Virus record (IMG/VR): IMGVR_UViG_3300028027_000062
Span: 1 to 63,614 of that record
DNA: 63,614 bases
Direction: 5' to 3' (one strand)
Source of the DNA: a virus
The notes beneath the pieces are model-generated. The model worked only from the letters and a program-made list of their open reading frames with translations. It was not told where the DNA came from and ran no database searches. Below, in pieces: positions 14,899 through 23,611 of the stretch. Numbering within the stretch: position 1 is the first letter of the stretch; every line of letters starts with the position of its first letter. A program made the position numbers and the translations under genes.

Positions 14899-16149
14899 AT
14901 GGACTTGTTAAAAGTTTTCGTAGGTGATGCTTCTGGTGTTGCCACAAGTGTTTCAGCAATGGTTCCTGGAGATCTTCTTCTTCTTGATGCTGCTACATTT
15001 ACTCCACTAGCAGCAAACACTGCTAACATTACTACTAAAGATGTAGTTATTGCTTCTTGTATTAGCAAGAATGGTGTAAACACTCCTGTGTTTTCTACAC
15101 CAATTAAAAGATCTAATATTAAGTATATTACTGCAGTAAATGATAATGAAGCTTCATTTACTGAAACTTCTGCTACTGCTGTTGTTAGTATGACAAATGT
15201 AGTTGCAGGAGGAACTTATTCTCTTGGTATTCAAATCAAAGAAGATTTGAGGATGGGTACTTACAACAAGAATACAGAAGTTATTGCTTCTCATGTATGC
15301 CCTAGTGTTGCATCTGATATTCATGAACTAACCTCTAATCTTGCTAAAGGATTTTCTGCAAATCCTCTTACTTCTGCTGGTAGTCCTTCTCAACTTGTTA
15401 AAATTCAAAGAACTGCTACTGGTTCTATTGTAAGTGCTGGTACTGCTACTGTTGCTCCTGGAGCAAGACAAGTAACTTTTGGTTCTGCTCATGGTAAAGT
15501 AGCTGGAGATTATGTTGGTCTTGGTGGAGGTGTTTATCAAATTGAAAAAGTTCTTTCTACTACTTCTGTGGTTCTAGATACAGCTTATCAAGGTGCTGGA
15601 ATTTCTCTTACTGGAGGTACTACACAAGGAGCTACTGCTGCTGGTACTTTTGCTGCAAAACCAACTGCCATTACTTTTTCATTTACTGGAATTGCTCAAA
15701 CTCAACAAAACAGATATGATCAGTTTAGAGTAGTAGATTTTGATGTAATTACTCCTAAAGGTAATGACCCTGCAGTTTTTACTATTGCAAAAACTGCTCC
15801 TATCTATCCAGTTGGTTCTTATCGTCAAATTAGAGATCTTGAAGAAAAAGCTTACACTAACTCTAATCCTTTGATTAATTACAGAGAATTTCCTTTTGAA
15901 ACATTTCCTTTGAATGCTAATCCTGGAACTTTTTATTGTATTGTTACTGTGTCTTATGTTTCTGGATGGGGATATAATATGATGCAATCTAGTCAACCAG
16001 AGTTTTTACAAACTGCTGTAATTGCTGCTCCTTTTCAAATAGGTGGACAATTTGATGATGTTGCAACTGCCCCTAATACAGGTTCATTTCTTGAAACTTG
16101 GAATGCTTGGGCTCCAGCACCAAATTCAGGTTCTTATGCATTCTCTTAA
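14899..16149 (+). CDS. Auxiliary capsid or abundant structural protein, 416 residues
   Basis: A Thr/Ala/Gly-rich beta protein with no Lys-rich low complexity, typical of an exposed virion protein. Residues about 175-230 look like an inserted beta-barrel (VTFGSAHGKVAGDYVGL then STTSVVLDTAYQGAG), a pattern also seen in the tail protein at 49600. The C-terminal part (PAVFTIAKTAPIYPVGSYRQ, later GWGYNMMQSSQPEF) resembles a structural protein conserved among crAss-like phages near the capsid gene. A perfect terminator follows. An abundant capsid-surface or lining role is likely but not proven. Confidence 0.75.
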   Translation: MDLLKVFVGDASGVATSVSAMVPGDLLLLDAATFTPLAANTANITTKDVVIASCISKNGVNTPVFSTPIKRSNIKYITAVNDNEASFTETSATAVVSMTNVVAGGTYSLGIQIKEDLRMGTYNKNTEVIASHVCPSVASDIHELTSNLAKGFSANPLTSAGSPSQLVKIQRTATGSIVSAGTATVAPGARQVTFGSAHGKVAGDYVGLGGGVYQIEKVLSTTSVVLDTAYQGAGISLTGGTTQGATAAGTFAAKPTAITFSFTGIAQTQQNRYDQFRVVDFDVITPKGNDPAVFTIAKTAPIYPVGSYRQIRDLEEKAYTNSNPLINYREFPFETFPLNANPGTFYCIVTVSYVSGWGYNMMQSSQPEFLQTAVIAAPFQIGGQFDDVATAPNTGSFLETWNAWAPAPNSGSYAFS

Positions 16150-16172
16150 GGTATAACTTAAACTCAAAATTT

Positions 16173-16207
16173 AAGAGGGAGGAGAAATCTTCCCTCTTTC
16201 TTTTTAT
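16173..16207 (+). terminator. Intrinsic terminator with GAAA tetraloop
   Basis: Eleven pairs (AAGAGGGAGGA with TCTTCCCTCTT, one G-T) close on a GAAA loop and are followed by a T-rich run to 16207. This is the best rightward terminator in the window. It implies that transcription of the ring, muzzle and cargo genes must restart just downstream. Confidence 0.85.
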
Positions 16208-16214
16208 ATACTTT

Positions 16215-16221
16215 CGTATAA
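16215..16221 (+). promoter_or_regulatory. CGTATAA candidate phage promoter after the terminator
   Basis: TTTCGTATAAAAACAT lies between the strong terminator at 16173-16207 and ATG 16228. Because the terminator should stop upstream transcription, something in this 20-base gap probably restarts it. The site is six bases before the ATG, so any transcript would have a very short leader. Confidence 0.5.
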
Positions 16222-16227
16222 AAACAT

Positions 16228-16884
16228 ATGTTACTATCTAAGATAATATATACCATTCAAGAACTTAGAAGCAAGTTCTCTCAATCAGATGATAACCCAC
16301 TCTCTGATAGACAAGTACTATTTATCTTGAATTACTATAGGTCCTTTCTTATTAGACAGGATATGGAAAAGGGTAGACCTTTATCTCCATTTATTATACA
16401 AGAGTTAACTTTAGATTTAGAGAAAGTTGATAAGGGTATTGGCTTTGTTACTAAGGATATGATTCTTAGAACTAAGATTACTATACCTAAACCTATAGAA
16501 GGGCATATGCATGATTACTTAACTTATGTAGGTAGAGCAGACTTTGAGGATAGATGGACACAATTAGATTTACAGTCTCTTAAATCAGTAAGCTATACTA
16601 GACACGCAGGTAGGTTTCCTAGATGGTTTGCTAGAGAGAACTTTATATATGTTAAGTTTCCTCCTACATGTACAACTAGTAAAGTATTGATTAGAGGAGT
16701 ATTTGAGGAGCCGGAATTAGTTGCAAAGTTAGCAGGTAAGATACTTCCTTTTACAGGTCAAGAGTGGGATTATCCTATCTCTAATAATATGTTATCAACT
16801 ATCATTAGAATGCTTGAGGAATCAGAGTTTAAGTTTACCTTTGCTATTCCTAAAGACCATGAAAATGATGGAAGTCAACAGTAA
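16228..16884 (+). CDS. Ring / tail-assembly protein, 218 residues
   Basis: The N-terminal segment (LSDRQVLFILNYYRSFLIRQ followed by FIIQELTLDLEKVD) matches the pattern of a conserved crAss-like tail-assembly protein in which a TDR/SDR helix precedes a YRxxLIR helix and a QxLxCxLxxVD-type strand. The remainder is beta-rich with a helical C-terminus. It is the first gene after the terminator and CGTATAA site. It probably forms one of the stacked rings between portal and muzzle. It overlaps the next gene by 26 bases. Confidence 0.75.
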   Translation: MLLSKIIYTIQELRSKFSQSDDNPLSDRQVLFILNYYRSFLIRQDMEKGRPLSPFIIQELTLDLEKVDKGIGFVTKDMILRTKITIPKPIEGHMHDYLTYVGRADFEDRWTQLDLQSLKSVSYTRHAGRFPRWFARENFIYVKFPPTCTTSKVLIRGVFEEPELVAKLAGKILPFTGQEWDYPISNNMLSTIIRMLEESEFKFTFAIPKDHENDGSQQ

Positions 16885-17326
16885 GGGAAATTTCCTTGCT
16901 GCACACCCTAACCTAAAAGATCTGCCTTATGATAAAATCATTAAGGAGTTTCAGAAAGTACTATACTCTCACCTATTTAAAGGTAAGACTATAGAAACTT
17001 ATATAGGTACTTTTGAGGTAATAAGGTTTAAACCTAGAAGAGAGTTTAAGAAGAAACCTATAGACTTTAAAGCAACTAGAGAAGAAGGGTTTACTATTAG
17101 ACACTTAAATGAGCATACTAATGGTTATGCTTGTATGGTAAACTTTACTCCTAAACCTTTCTTTAGTAGATATAAGTTTAAGACAGTTAGAGTCTTAGCT
17201 AGGTCTCTTGCAGCTTACATACTTCAGAATACAGAAGCGTATAAGTTATATTATGAAGTTAGCAAATATAAACACAGTAATATACAGGCTGGAACAACTG
17301 GTAGTGGAGCCACTCCCAATAGCTGA
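16859..17326 (+). CDS. IHF-like ring/tail protein, 155 residues
   Basis: I chose ATG 16859 (MKMMEVNSKGNF); an earlier TTG would overlap the previous gene more. The segment YDKIIKEFQKVLYSHLFKGK followed by TIETYIGTFEVIRFKP has the HU/IHF helix-strand pattern with a G-T/R-F turn. The C-terminal half adds a FTPKPFFSRYKFKTVRV strand pair. crAss-like phages carry IHF-like subunits at this place, between ring and tail-tube genes, and these are virion ring components. The gene overlaps the next one by 74 bases. Confidence 0.7.
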   Translation: MKMMEVNSKGNFLAAHPNLKDLPYDKIIKEFQKVLYSHLFKGKTIETYIGTFEVIRFKPRREFKKKPIDFKATREEGFTIRHLNEHTNGYACMVNFTPKPFFSRYKFKTVRVLARSLAAYILQNTEAYKLYYEVSKYKHSNIQAGTTGSGATPNS

Positions 17327-18062
17327 TTGTTATGAATGGATAGCTGCTGCATTACAGCATATTGGTGGAGATTATCCACAAGTATTAAAAGATAAAACTC
17401 TTGATATAGAGAACTATAGAGCAGAACTTCCTTGTGATATGGTTAACTTCTTAAGACTATTAAAGGTGGAAACTCCTGATGGTCAAGAAGAAACTTTTGT
17501 AGAGGAAACTAGGCTTCCTAATTATCTGGAGACTTCTTATATCTATGCTAATAGAAGAGTAAACTTTTATGATCCTACACAACAGTATAATCCTTTTAAT
17601 AACTCTATTAGACACTCAGTTAATAACTGGTTAACTCCTGAGAATGATTTGACTTGGAACTCAGTTCTTGATTATAGAATAGAGAATAACCACTTCCTCT
17701 TTAATCTTGAGAAAGGAACTATTAATATACAGTATTGGGCAGTTCCTACAGATGAAAATGAGTTACCAATGATTCCAGATACAGAAGCTTTTATAGAAGC
17801 TTTAATGTGGTATTGTTGTAAACAATTATCCTATCAAGGATATAAGTTTAAGAACCCAGAGTTTAAGATGATGTTCTTTGAACAGAAGTGGAATAGGTAT
17901 TGCTTACAAGCTAGAACAGAAGGTAGAATGCCAGACATTCACATGTTACAAAGACTTTCTAATGAGAACATGAGGTTACTACCTATTACTAATCATTACT
18001 ATACCTCATTCAGGTACTTGGGAATTATGCAACAACAAAATAGACATGGTAGATTTAGATAA
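17253..18062 (+). CDS. Tail tubular / stabilisation-type protein, 269 residues
   Basis: ATG 17253 gives MKLANINTVIYRLEQLVVEP and follows a CGTATAA motif (17238-17244) by eight bases. The protein has a helical start (ADCYEWIAAALQHIGG), a beta core (INIQYWAVPTDENELPMIPD) and a helical end (TEAFIEALMWYCCKQLSYQG). The phrase QYxAxPTDExxxPxIPDxxxFxxALxWY is characteristic of podovirus-like tail adaptor proteins of the P22 gp4 / T7 gp11 kind. It probably joins the ring stack to the muzzle encoded next. Confidence 0.8.
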   Translation: MKLANINTVIYRLEQLVVEPLPIADCYEWIAAALQHIGGDYPQVLKDKTLDIENYRAELPCDMVNFLRLLKVETPDGQEETFVEETRLPNYLETSYIYANRRVNFYDPTQQYNPFNNSIRHSVNNWLTPENDLTWNSVLDYRIENNHFLFNLEKGTINIQYWAVPTDENELPMIPDTEAFIEALMWYCCKQLSYQGYKFKNPEFKMMFFEQKWNRYCLQARTEGRMPDIHMLQRLSNENMRLLPITNHYYTSFRYLGIMQQQNRHGRFR

Positions 18063-18065
18063 GAT

Positions 18066-21000
18066 ATGGAAGGAGTAAATAGTTTTGAGAAAGGGTTACA
18101 TAGGACTAATAGTCCTGTAGAACAACCAGAAGGTAGCTATGTAGATGCCCTTAACTGGATTAGAAATGATAGTGGTAGATTAGTTAATGAAGAAATGGAA
18201 GAATATTTATTAAATCTTCCTGGTTATACCTTATTAGGAAATACTCCTGTTAATGATTTATTTATATGTTTCTTTAAAACTCCATTAGGCTCAGAAATAG
18301 GTACTTTTAAAAAAGGTAATTATCTTAGTGTTTATAAAGACTCTGACTATAATTTACAATTAAACTTTAAAAATGAAATAGATTGTGTAGCTAGAGTAAA
18401 TAGTAAAGGAGAAATTATAGTATACTTTGTAGAAGAAGATAATCCTATTAGAAGATTTAATTTAAATACTCCAACAGAATATACTACATTAGATGATTTT
18501 GAGTTACAACTTAGTTTTGATATTCCTATAATAAGACCAGTTGATGTAAGTATTGATAATGATGGTAACTTACCTACAGGAGTTTATTCCATAGTTCTTA
18601 GATATAGAACTTCTCAAAACAATGCTTCTGCTTTTGGTATACCTACTAGATTTTATTCTATTGCTAAAGGAGCTAATGTAATTAAAGATAACTATGAAGG
18701 AGGAGATCCCCAATCACCTTCTTCTAAATCTATTAAGTTTACACCTACTCATTTAGATCCTAACTATCCATATATTGAACCAGTTATAATTACTTATGAA
18801 GGAATTACTAGTGTACTTGTTGCAAGAAGTTTAGGAGTTTATTCTAATACTTCAAAACAAATAGTATTTTCTGATGTATCTCAATATCAAGATGTAGTTG
18901 ATATAAGTTTAATATCTCAAAATCCTCTTTTTTATACTAGTGCTAAAAGCATAGAACAAAAAGATAATATACTTGTTCTTTCTAATCTTACTACTAAAAA
19001 GTATGATAGAGAGTTTCAACAAATAGCTAATAATATTGATGTATCTGTTTATGCAATTAATTATGCACAAACATTTGATTTTACCTTATCTGATTCTGTT
19101 CCTTTTAACGAGACTGAACTTAATAAAACAATTAATGTAGATATAACTTCACAAGAAACCGACTCTCCTTATAGAAATACATTAATAAAAAAAGGATTTA
19201 AAAGAGGAGAAAGATATTCTTTATCTATTACTCCAATATACAAAGACGGTAGTATAGGATTTGCTTACCACATTCCAGCAAAAAACAATCCTAGCAAACC
19301 AGATTTAACTACTGCATGGATTTCACAACAAAAATATCCTGATTATTTATTAAATGATTCAACTTTTCCTTATAATACTATTAATGATAATAGTGTAGAT
19401 GCAGGTAAAATAAGACATCACCAAATACCTGATGTAGATACTTATCCTTTATATAGTATTAATAGACAAGTTGATTTAGTTGTTCTTCAATTAGAACTTA
19501 CTAACATTAATTTTGGAAATCAAGCTCAATTTATACAAGGTTATATTATAGGGTTTCAACCTAGAAATAACTCTGCTAATACTCACATTGTTACAGAAGG
19601 TATTAATAGACCTTATATGCATAATGGTAATTTTAAAAAATTACCATTTTTTAATGGAGCTTGTAAATTTATATTTGAGGGTGGAGCAATAATGAAAATT
19701 GATGCTCAACCTCCAACAAATACTAATGATAACCCTAATGATAATGACCGTGATGGTAAAATAGGTTTTAATTTTTTTTCACCAGATTTTATTCATGGTA
19801 AAACTCCATATGGTAATAAATTTCAAAAACTTGGGTATTATAACGGAGATTATTTTTTTACATACACTAGGTTTAGTAGCGATGGAGATTCAAGACTTGC
19901 TGGTGCACATATAGCAGCTGCCCCATTTAATTTTATTTATCAAGGAACTCCTACTGTAGGTATTTCTAATATAATTGAAGTACCTCAAACATCACCTTCT
20001 TCTTTTGTTAGTACTAAATATGAAGTAACTGGTACAAAAGGATATACTCATATTGAATTACAAGATGGGATATATGGTAATTTTTCTGAATTTGAAGACG
20101 TCCCCAATGATTATAATCTTTTTTCTTTTGAGGGAGATTCAGATCCCAATACTGGGTTATATCAAAAACCTTCTAAATTAAATTTATCTATATGCAGATT
20201 AATAAATTCTGCTGAATTTCAGTATGGTAGATTAGAAAATGCAGATTATGTAATCTCAGAAACTAGTGTAAATCCTAATCAAACTTCAATTGTTATTGAA
20301 GGAGATACTTATGTTCAAAGATACTTCTATGATATATATGATAGAATTAATAATAATTTTACTGGTACAGGATTAAGTTCAGGTGCAGAAGTTCCATATG
20401 AATTTAGAATGTTAGCAGGTGTACTTATAGAATCTACTAATAATTATACTTTAAAACATAATAATGAAGATGAAGTACCATACTATCCTAAAGAAAAAGC
20501 TCTTTATAGAACAAGTGTACCACCATTAGGACTCTTTAATATAGATTATACTAAAGGTTATTCTAATGGATATAATAAACAATACTCTGCTATTAATAAC
20601 ACTAAAGTTACTGTATCTACACCTTTGTTATTTGAGGAGACTACTCAGTTTCCTAATAGAAGTGTATACTCAGAACAATCTTTTGAGAGTGAGTTAACAG
20701 ATCAGTATAGAATAATACCTCCTAATAACTTTCATGATATTCCTAAAGATAGAGGCCCTATTACAGATACTTTTGTATTTGGTAATAACTTCTTTCATCA
20801 TACAGAGTTTTGTTTATGGCAATCATACTTTAATCCTAATACTATTCAAAGTACTTCTCAAGGAGATGTAGTACTTGGTAATGCAGGAGTATTTAGAATA
20901 CCTTCTAAACCTATTATAGATATTAAAGGAGGTTACATGGGGACATTTGATAAAAGTGGAACTAATACCCCATTTGGTAGAGTATTCTTAGATCATCATC

Positions 21001-21797
21001 AAGGTAAAGTATTCTTATTTGCAGGTGAAGCTCCAGTAGAAATATCAGATTTAGGACTCTTTCCATTCTTTAGAGAGTTTGTAAATACTATTGATAAATA
21101 TTCTATGGGATATGATTGGGCTAATAAGAGATTATTAATTTCAAGAATTGGTAATAAAGCTATCTCCTTTTACCCTAAAACTCAAACATGGACATCATTA
21201 CATTCTTTTGCTCCTACAGCTTACTTAAGTTTAAATAGAGAAACTTATGCTTGGCAAGATACTCAGAACTCTTTCTACAACTTAACTAATCCAACTGGAA
21301 CTAGAAAGAATTCTTATATAACTTTTGTAGAGAATACTCAACCTGATGCATTTAAAAGGTTTGATAGAATAGAGATAAATACTATGTCAGGTGGTAATAC
21401 TCAAGGTATCTTTGATCCAGGTTCTATTGCTAATGCAGCTAATTATGATTTTAAAAATCAATCTTTTAGTAAAATTCATTGTTGGACAGATAGACAAAAC
21501 AGTACTGAGTTAGTATTTGCTTATCCTACTGATTTTAATACTAACTTTTTAAGTAATTATGATCCTACTAAAGTAACTGTTAATTATTATAAAGGTTCTT
21601 TTCATGCTGAACTTCCATTAGATGCAGTTATAGATCCCTATGCTAATATATTTGATACTATTAATAATACAGACATTACTGCAAGTTTTAGAGCACATAT
21701 GAAGGCTAAGTTTCTATATACCAAGCTGTCGTATAATGATACTGATCCTTTAGTATTAAACTATGTTAAAACTTACTTTAAACCTACTGTAGCATAA
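18066..21797 (+). CDS. Muzzle-like large tail protein, 1243 residues
   Basis: The N-terminus (GVNSFEKGLHRTNSPVEQPE then GSYVDALNWIRNDSGRL) is the typical opening of large beta-rich tail proteins in crAss-like phages, where FxKGLxxDxxxxxQPxGxYxDAxN recurs. The rest is beta-propeller-like with many Tyr/Asn/Pro turns and ends in two beta segments (LKYTKLSYN-type). By position and size it corresponds to the crAss muzzle, the tail-end protein that holds the gate and carries fibres. The stop overlaps the start of the next gene. Confidence 0.85.
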   Translation: MEGVNSFEKGLHRTNSPVEQPEGSYVDALNWIRNDSGRLVNEEMEEYLLNLPGYTLLGNTPVNDLFICFFKTPLGSEIGTFKKGNYLSVYKDSDYNLQLNFKNEIDCVARVNSKGEIIVYFVEEDNPIRRFNLNTPTEYTTLDDFELQLSFDIPIIRPVDVSIDNDGNLPTGVYSIVLRYRTSQNNASAFGIPTRFYSIAKGANVIKDNYEGGDPQSPSSKSIKFTPTHLDPNYPYIEPVIITYEGITSVLVARSLGVYSNTSKQIVFSDVSQYQDVVDISLISQNPLFYTSAKSIEQKDNILVLSNLTTKKYDREFQQIANNIDVSVYAINYAQTFDFTLSDSVPFNETELNKTINVDITSQETDSPYRNTLIKKGFKRGERYSLSITPIYKDGSIGFAYHIPAKNNPSKPDLTTAWISQQKYPDYLLNDSTFPYNTINDNSVDAGKIRHHQIPDVDTYPLYSINRQVDLVVLQLELTNINFGNQAQFIQGYIIGFQPRNNSANTHIVTEGINRPYMHNGNFKKLPFFNGACKFIFEGGAIMKIDAQPPTNTNDNPNDNDRDGKIGFNFFSPDFIHGKTPYGNKFQKLGYYNGDYFFTYTRFSSDGDSRLAGAHIAAAPFNFIYQGTPTVGISNIIEVPQTSPSSFVSTKYEVTGTKGYTHIELQDGIYGNFSEFEDVPNDYNLFSFEGDSDPNTGLYQKPSKLNLSICRLINSAEFQYGRLENADYVISETSVNPNQTSIVIEGDTYVQRYFYDIYDRINNNFTGTGLSSGAEVPYEFRMLAGVLIESTNNYTLKHNNEDEVPYYPKEKALYRTSVPPLGLFNIDYTKGYSNGYNKQYSAINNTKVTVSTPLLFEETTQFPNRSVYSEQSFESELTDQYRIIPPNNFHDIPKDRGPITDTFVFGNNFFHHTEFCLWQSYFNPNTIQSTSQGDVVLGNAGVFRIPSKPIIDIKGGYMGTFDKSGTNTPFGRVFLDHHQGKVFLFAGEAPVEISDLGLFPFFREFVNTIDKYSMGYDWANKRLLISRIGNKAISFYPKTQTWTSLHSFAPTAYLSLNRETYAWQDTQNSFYNLTNPTGTRKNSYITFVENTQPDAFKRFDRIEINTMSGGNTQGIFDPGSIANAANYDFKNQSFSKIHCWTDRQNSTELVFAYPTDFNTNFLSNYDPTKVTVNYYKGSFHAELPLDAVIDPYANIFDTINNTDITASFRAHMKAKFLYTKLSYNDTDPLVLNYVKTYFKPTVA

Positions 21798-23611
21798 TGA
21801 AAAATAAAAGAAAATATAAATTCAATAGTGGTATTCAAAGAATAGAAATGGATACTCCAGACTACAGTAAAGCTTATAATTTACAAGCTGAGCAGAATGC
21901 TAAAAGACAAGGTATAACTCAAGCTGCAGGATCATTCTCAGGAGCATACAAGCCTATTGCTGATGTTGGTAGTATGGCAGGTAATGTTATTAGAAGTAAT
22001 AACAAGAGTCAAGGAGGAGCTGTTGCAGGAGGTGCTGTAGAGATGGGAGCAACTGGTGCTGCATTAGGTATGCAAGTAGGAGGTCCAATAGGAGCTGCTA
22101 TAGGTGCAGGAGCAGGAGCAATTTATGGAGGTGTTGCAGGAAGTAGAGAATATAAGAAAGGTAAGTTATTACAAGAGCAAGCTGAGAGAGATACAGCCTT
22201 AGTTAATGCTAATAAGAAGTTTAAAGAAACTTCTAATACATCTGCTCAATCTTACTTAGCTAAGAAAGGTAAGTATAAACTTAGAACTGGAACTTCTACA
22301 ATTAAACAACCTAGAATGATTGAAACTGAAGGTAGAGAACCTATCTTTTCTCCTGAGAAAGCTGATGGTACTAGAGATCTTCTTTACTATAATCCTGATG
22401 ACCCTACTCATGCAGAAGGTGGAGTGAAAGCTATGGTTATGCCTAAAGCTCAACTTGGTAAAAAAAGTACTATGGCGCAGTCTGCATCAACCTCTGTTGC
22501 AAGACCTATTGCTCCAAAAATTAGTACAAAGTTTAAACCAATTCTTAAAGCAGAAAATAAAGCTTTAGAACAAGATATTACTAATAAAGATAGATCTTTA
22601 AAAAATTATAAAAAAGTTTTAACAAAAAGACAAAACTTTTTAAATGCTGACAAAGAACAAAATAATTTGCGTTCTGAGTTAGATGATTATAAAAAAGGAA
22701 TGTCTCCATTTAAAAAATGGGAAGGTTTAAATTTTAACTCTATTAATGATTTTTTAGAAACAGCAGTTGGAAGAGAAAAAGATATGAAACCAGTTGAGAG
22801 ACAGAATATAACAAGAAAGTCTCTTGAAGAGTGGAAGAAAAAAAACTTACAAGAAGATCCTTTAGAAGATGTTGTAGAAATATTTGATAGATATGGTGTT
22901 AGTTCATGGGATGATGTTAGAAGAAGTCAAATAGAGCAGGAAAGAAAAATAAAAGAAAATCCTAATGTAAAACCTGATGTATTAAACAATTTGCTTGAAG
23001 TAGCAACAGCTTTACCAGGAGGTAGATATATTCCTTTTAAAGGAACAACTAATGTATTAAAAAAAATTTTAGGTAAAAGTAAAAAAGCTTTAGATATAGG
23101 GGAAAAAGTATTTACTCCTACAATTGGAACTTTAAATAAAGTTAAAAAATATGGTAAAAAGTATTCTCAAAAAGCGTTAAATGCTATTGATGAATTTTCT
23201 GATTATGGTACTTTAGCACAAATGTATGACAAGTTTATAGCAGGAGATAAAAAATCTAATAGATCTATTAAAGATCTTATACAAGAAAAAGCTTATGGAG
23301 CTAAACAACTAAAAGTTAATACTCTTAATAATGCTGCATTATCTAGTAATATTACTGGCATGCCTGCTGCTAATGCTGCTAATAAGTTTATACAACCTAT
23401 GGCTGGTATATCTCAAGTAGCTAGAAATATTCCGGAGGTAAGAAAAAAAGAAAAAATTAATACTTCTAGATCTCATAAAAAAACTGTAGGTCCTGTTAAA
23501 ACAGTTGAACCTCCTATGTTGTATGAGATGAAACCTCCTCCACCTAAGAGTACTTACAATACTAAGAATGATTTTAATAAAGGCTCTAAAAAAGTTAAAG
23601 TATATAAATGA
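21797..23611 (+). CDS. Cargo-like protein with glycine-rich segment, 604 residues
   Basis: The protein begins with the shared motif (KYKFNSGIQRIEM) and repeats it at KGKYKLRTGTSTIK (about residues 156-169). Residues about 70-115 are a glycine-zipper (AAIGAGAGAIYGGVAGS) that could insert in a membrane. A conserved-looking stretch EGREPIFSPEKADG ... HAEGGVKAMVMPKAQLG (about 177-221) follows. Residues 354-414 share a domain with the next protein (GVSSWDDVRR). The C-terminus is basic (KKVKVYK). This is consistent with an ejected virion cargo protein; the role is inference. Confidence 0.8.
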   Translation: MKNKRKYKFNSGIQRIEMDTPDYSKAYNLQAEQNAKRQGITQAAGSFSGAYKPIADVGSMAGNVIRSNNKSQGGAVAGGAVEMGATGAALGMQVGGPIGAAIGAGAGAIYGGVAGSREYKKGKLLQEQAERDTALVNANKKFKETSNTSAQSYLAKKGKYKLRTGTSTIKQPRMIETEGREPIFSPEKADGTRDLLYYNPDDPTHAEGGVKAMVMPKAQLGKKSTMAQSASTSVARPIAPKISTKFKPILKAENKALEQDITNKDRSLKNYKKVLTKRQNFLNADKEQNNLRSELDDYKKGMSPFKKWEGLNFNSINDFLETAVGREKDMKPVERQNITRKSLEEWKKKNLQEDPLEDVVEIFDRYGVSSWDDVRRSQIEQERKIKENPNVKPDVLNNLLEVATALPGGRYIPFKGTTNVLKKILGKSKKALDIGEKVFTPTIGTLNKVKKYGKKYSQKALNAIDEFSDYGTLAQMYDKFIAGDKKSNRSIKDLIQEKAYGAKQLKVNTLNNAALSSNITGMPAANAANKFIQPMAGISQVARNIPEVRKKEKINTSRSHKKTVGPVKTVEPPMLYEMKPPPPKSTYNTKNDFNKGSKKVKVYK

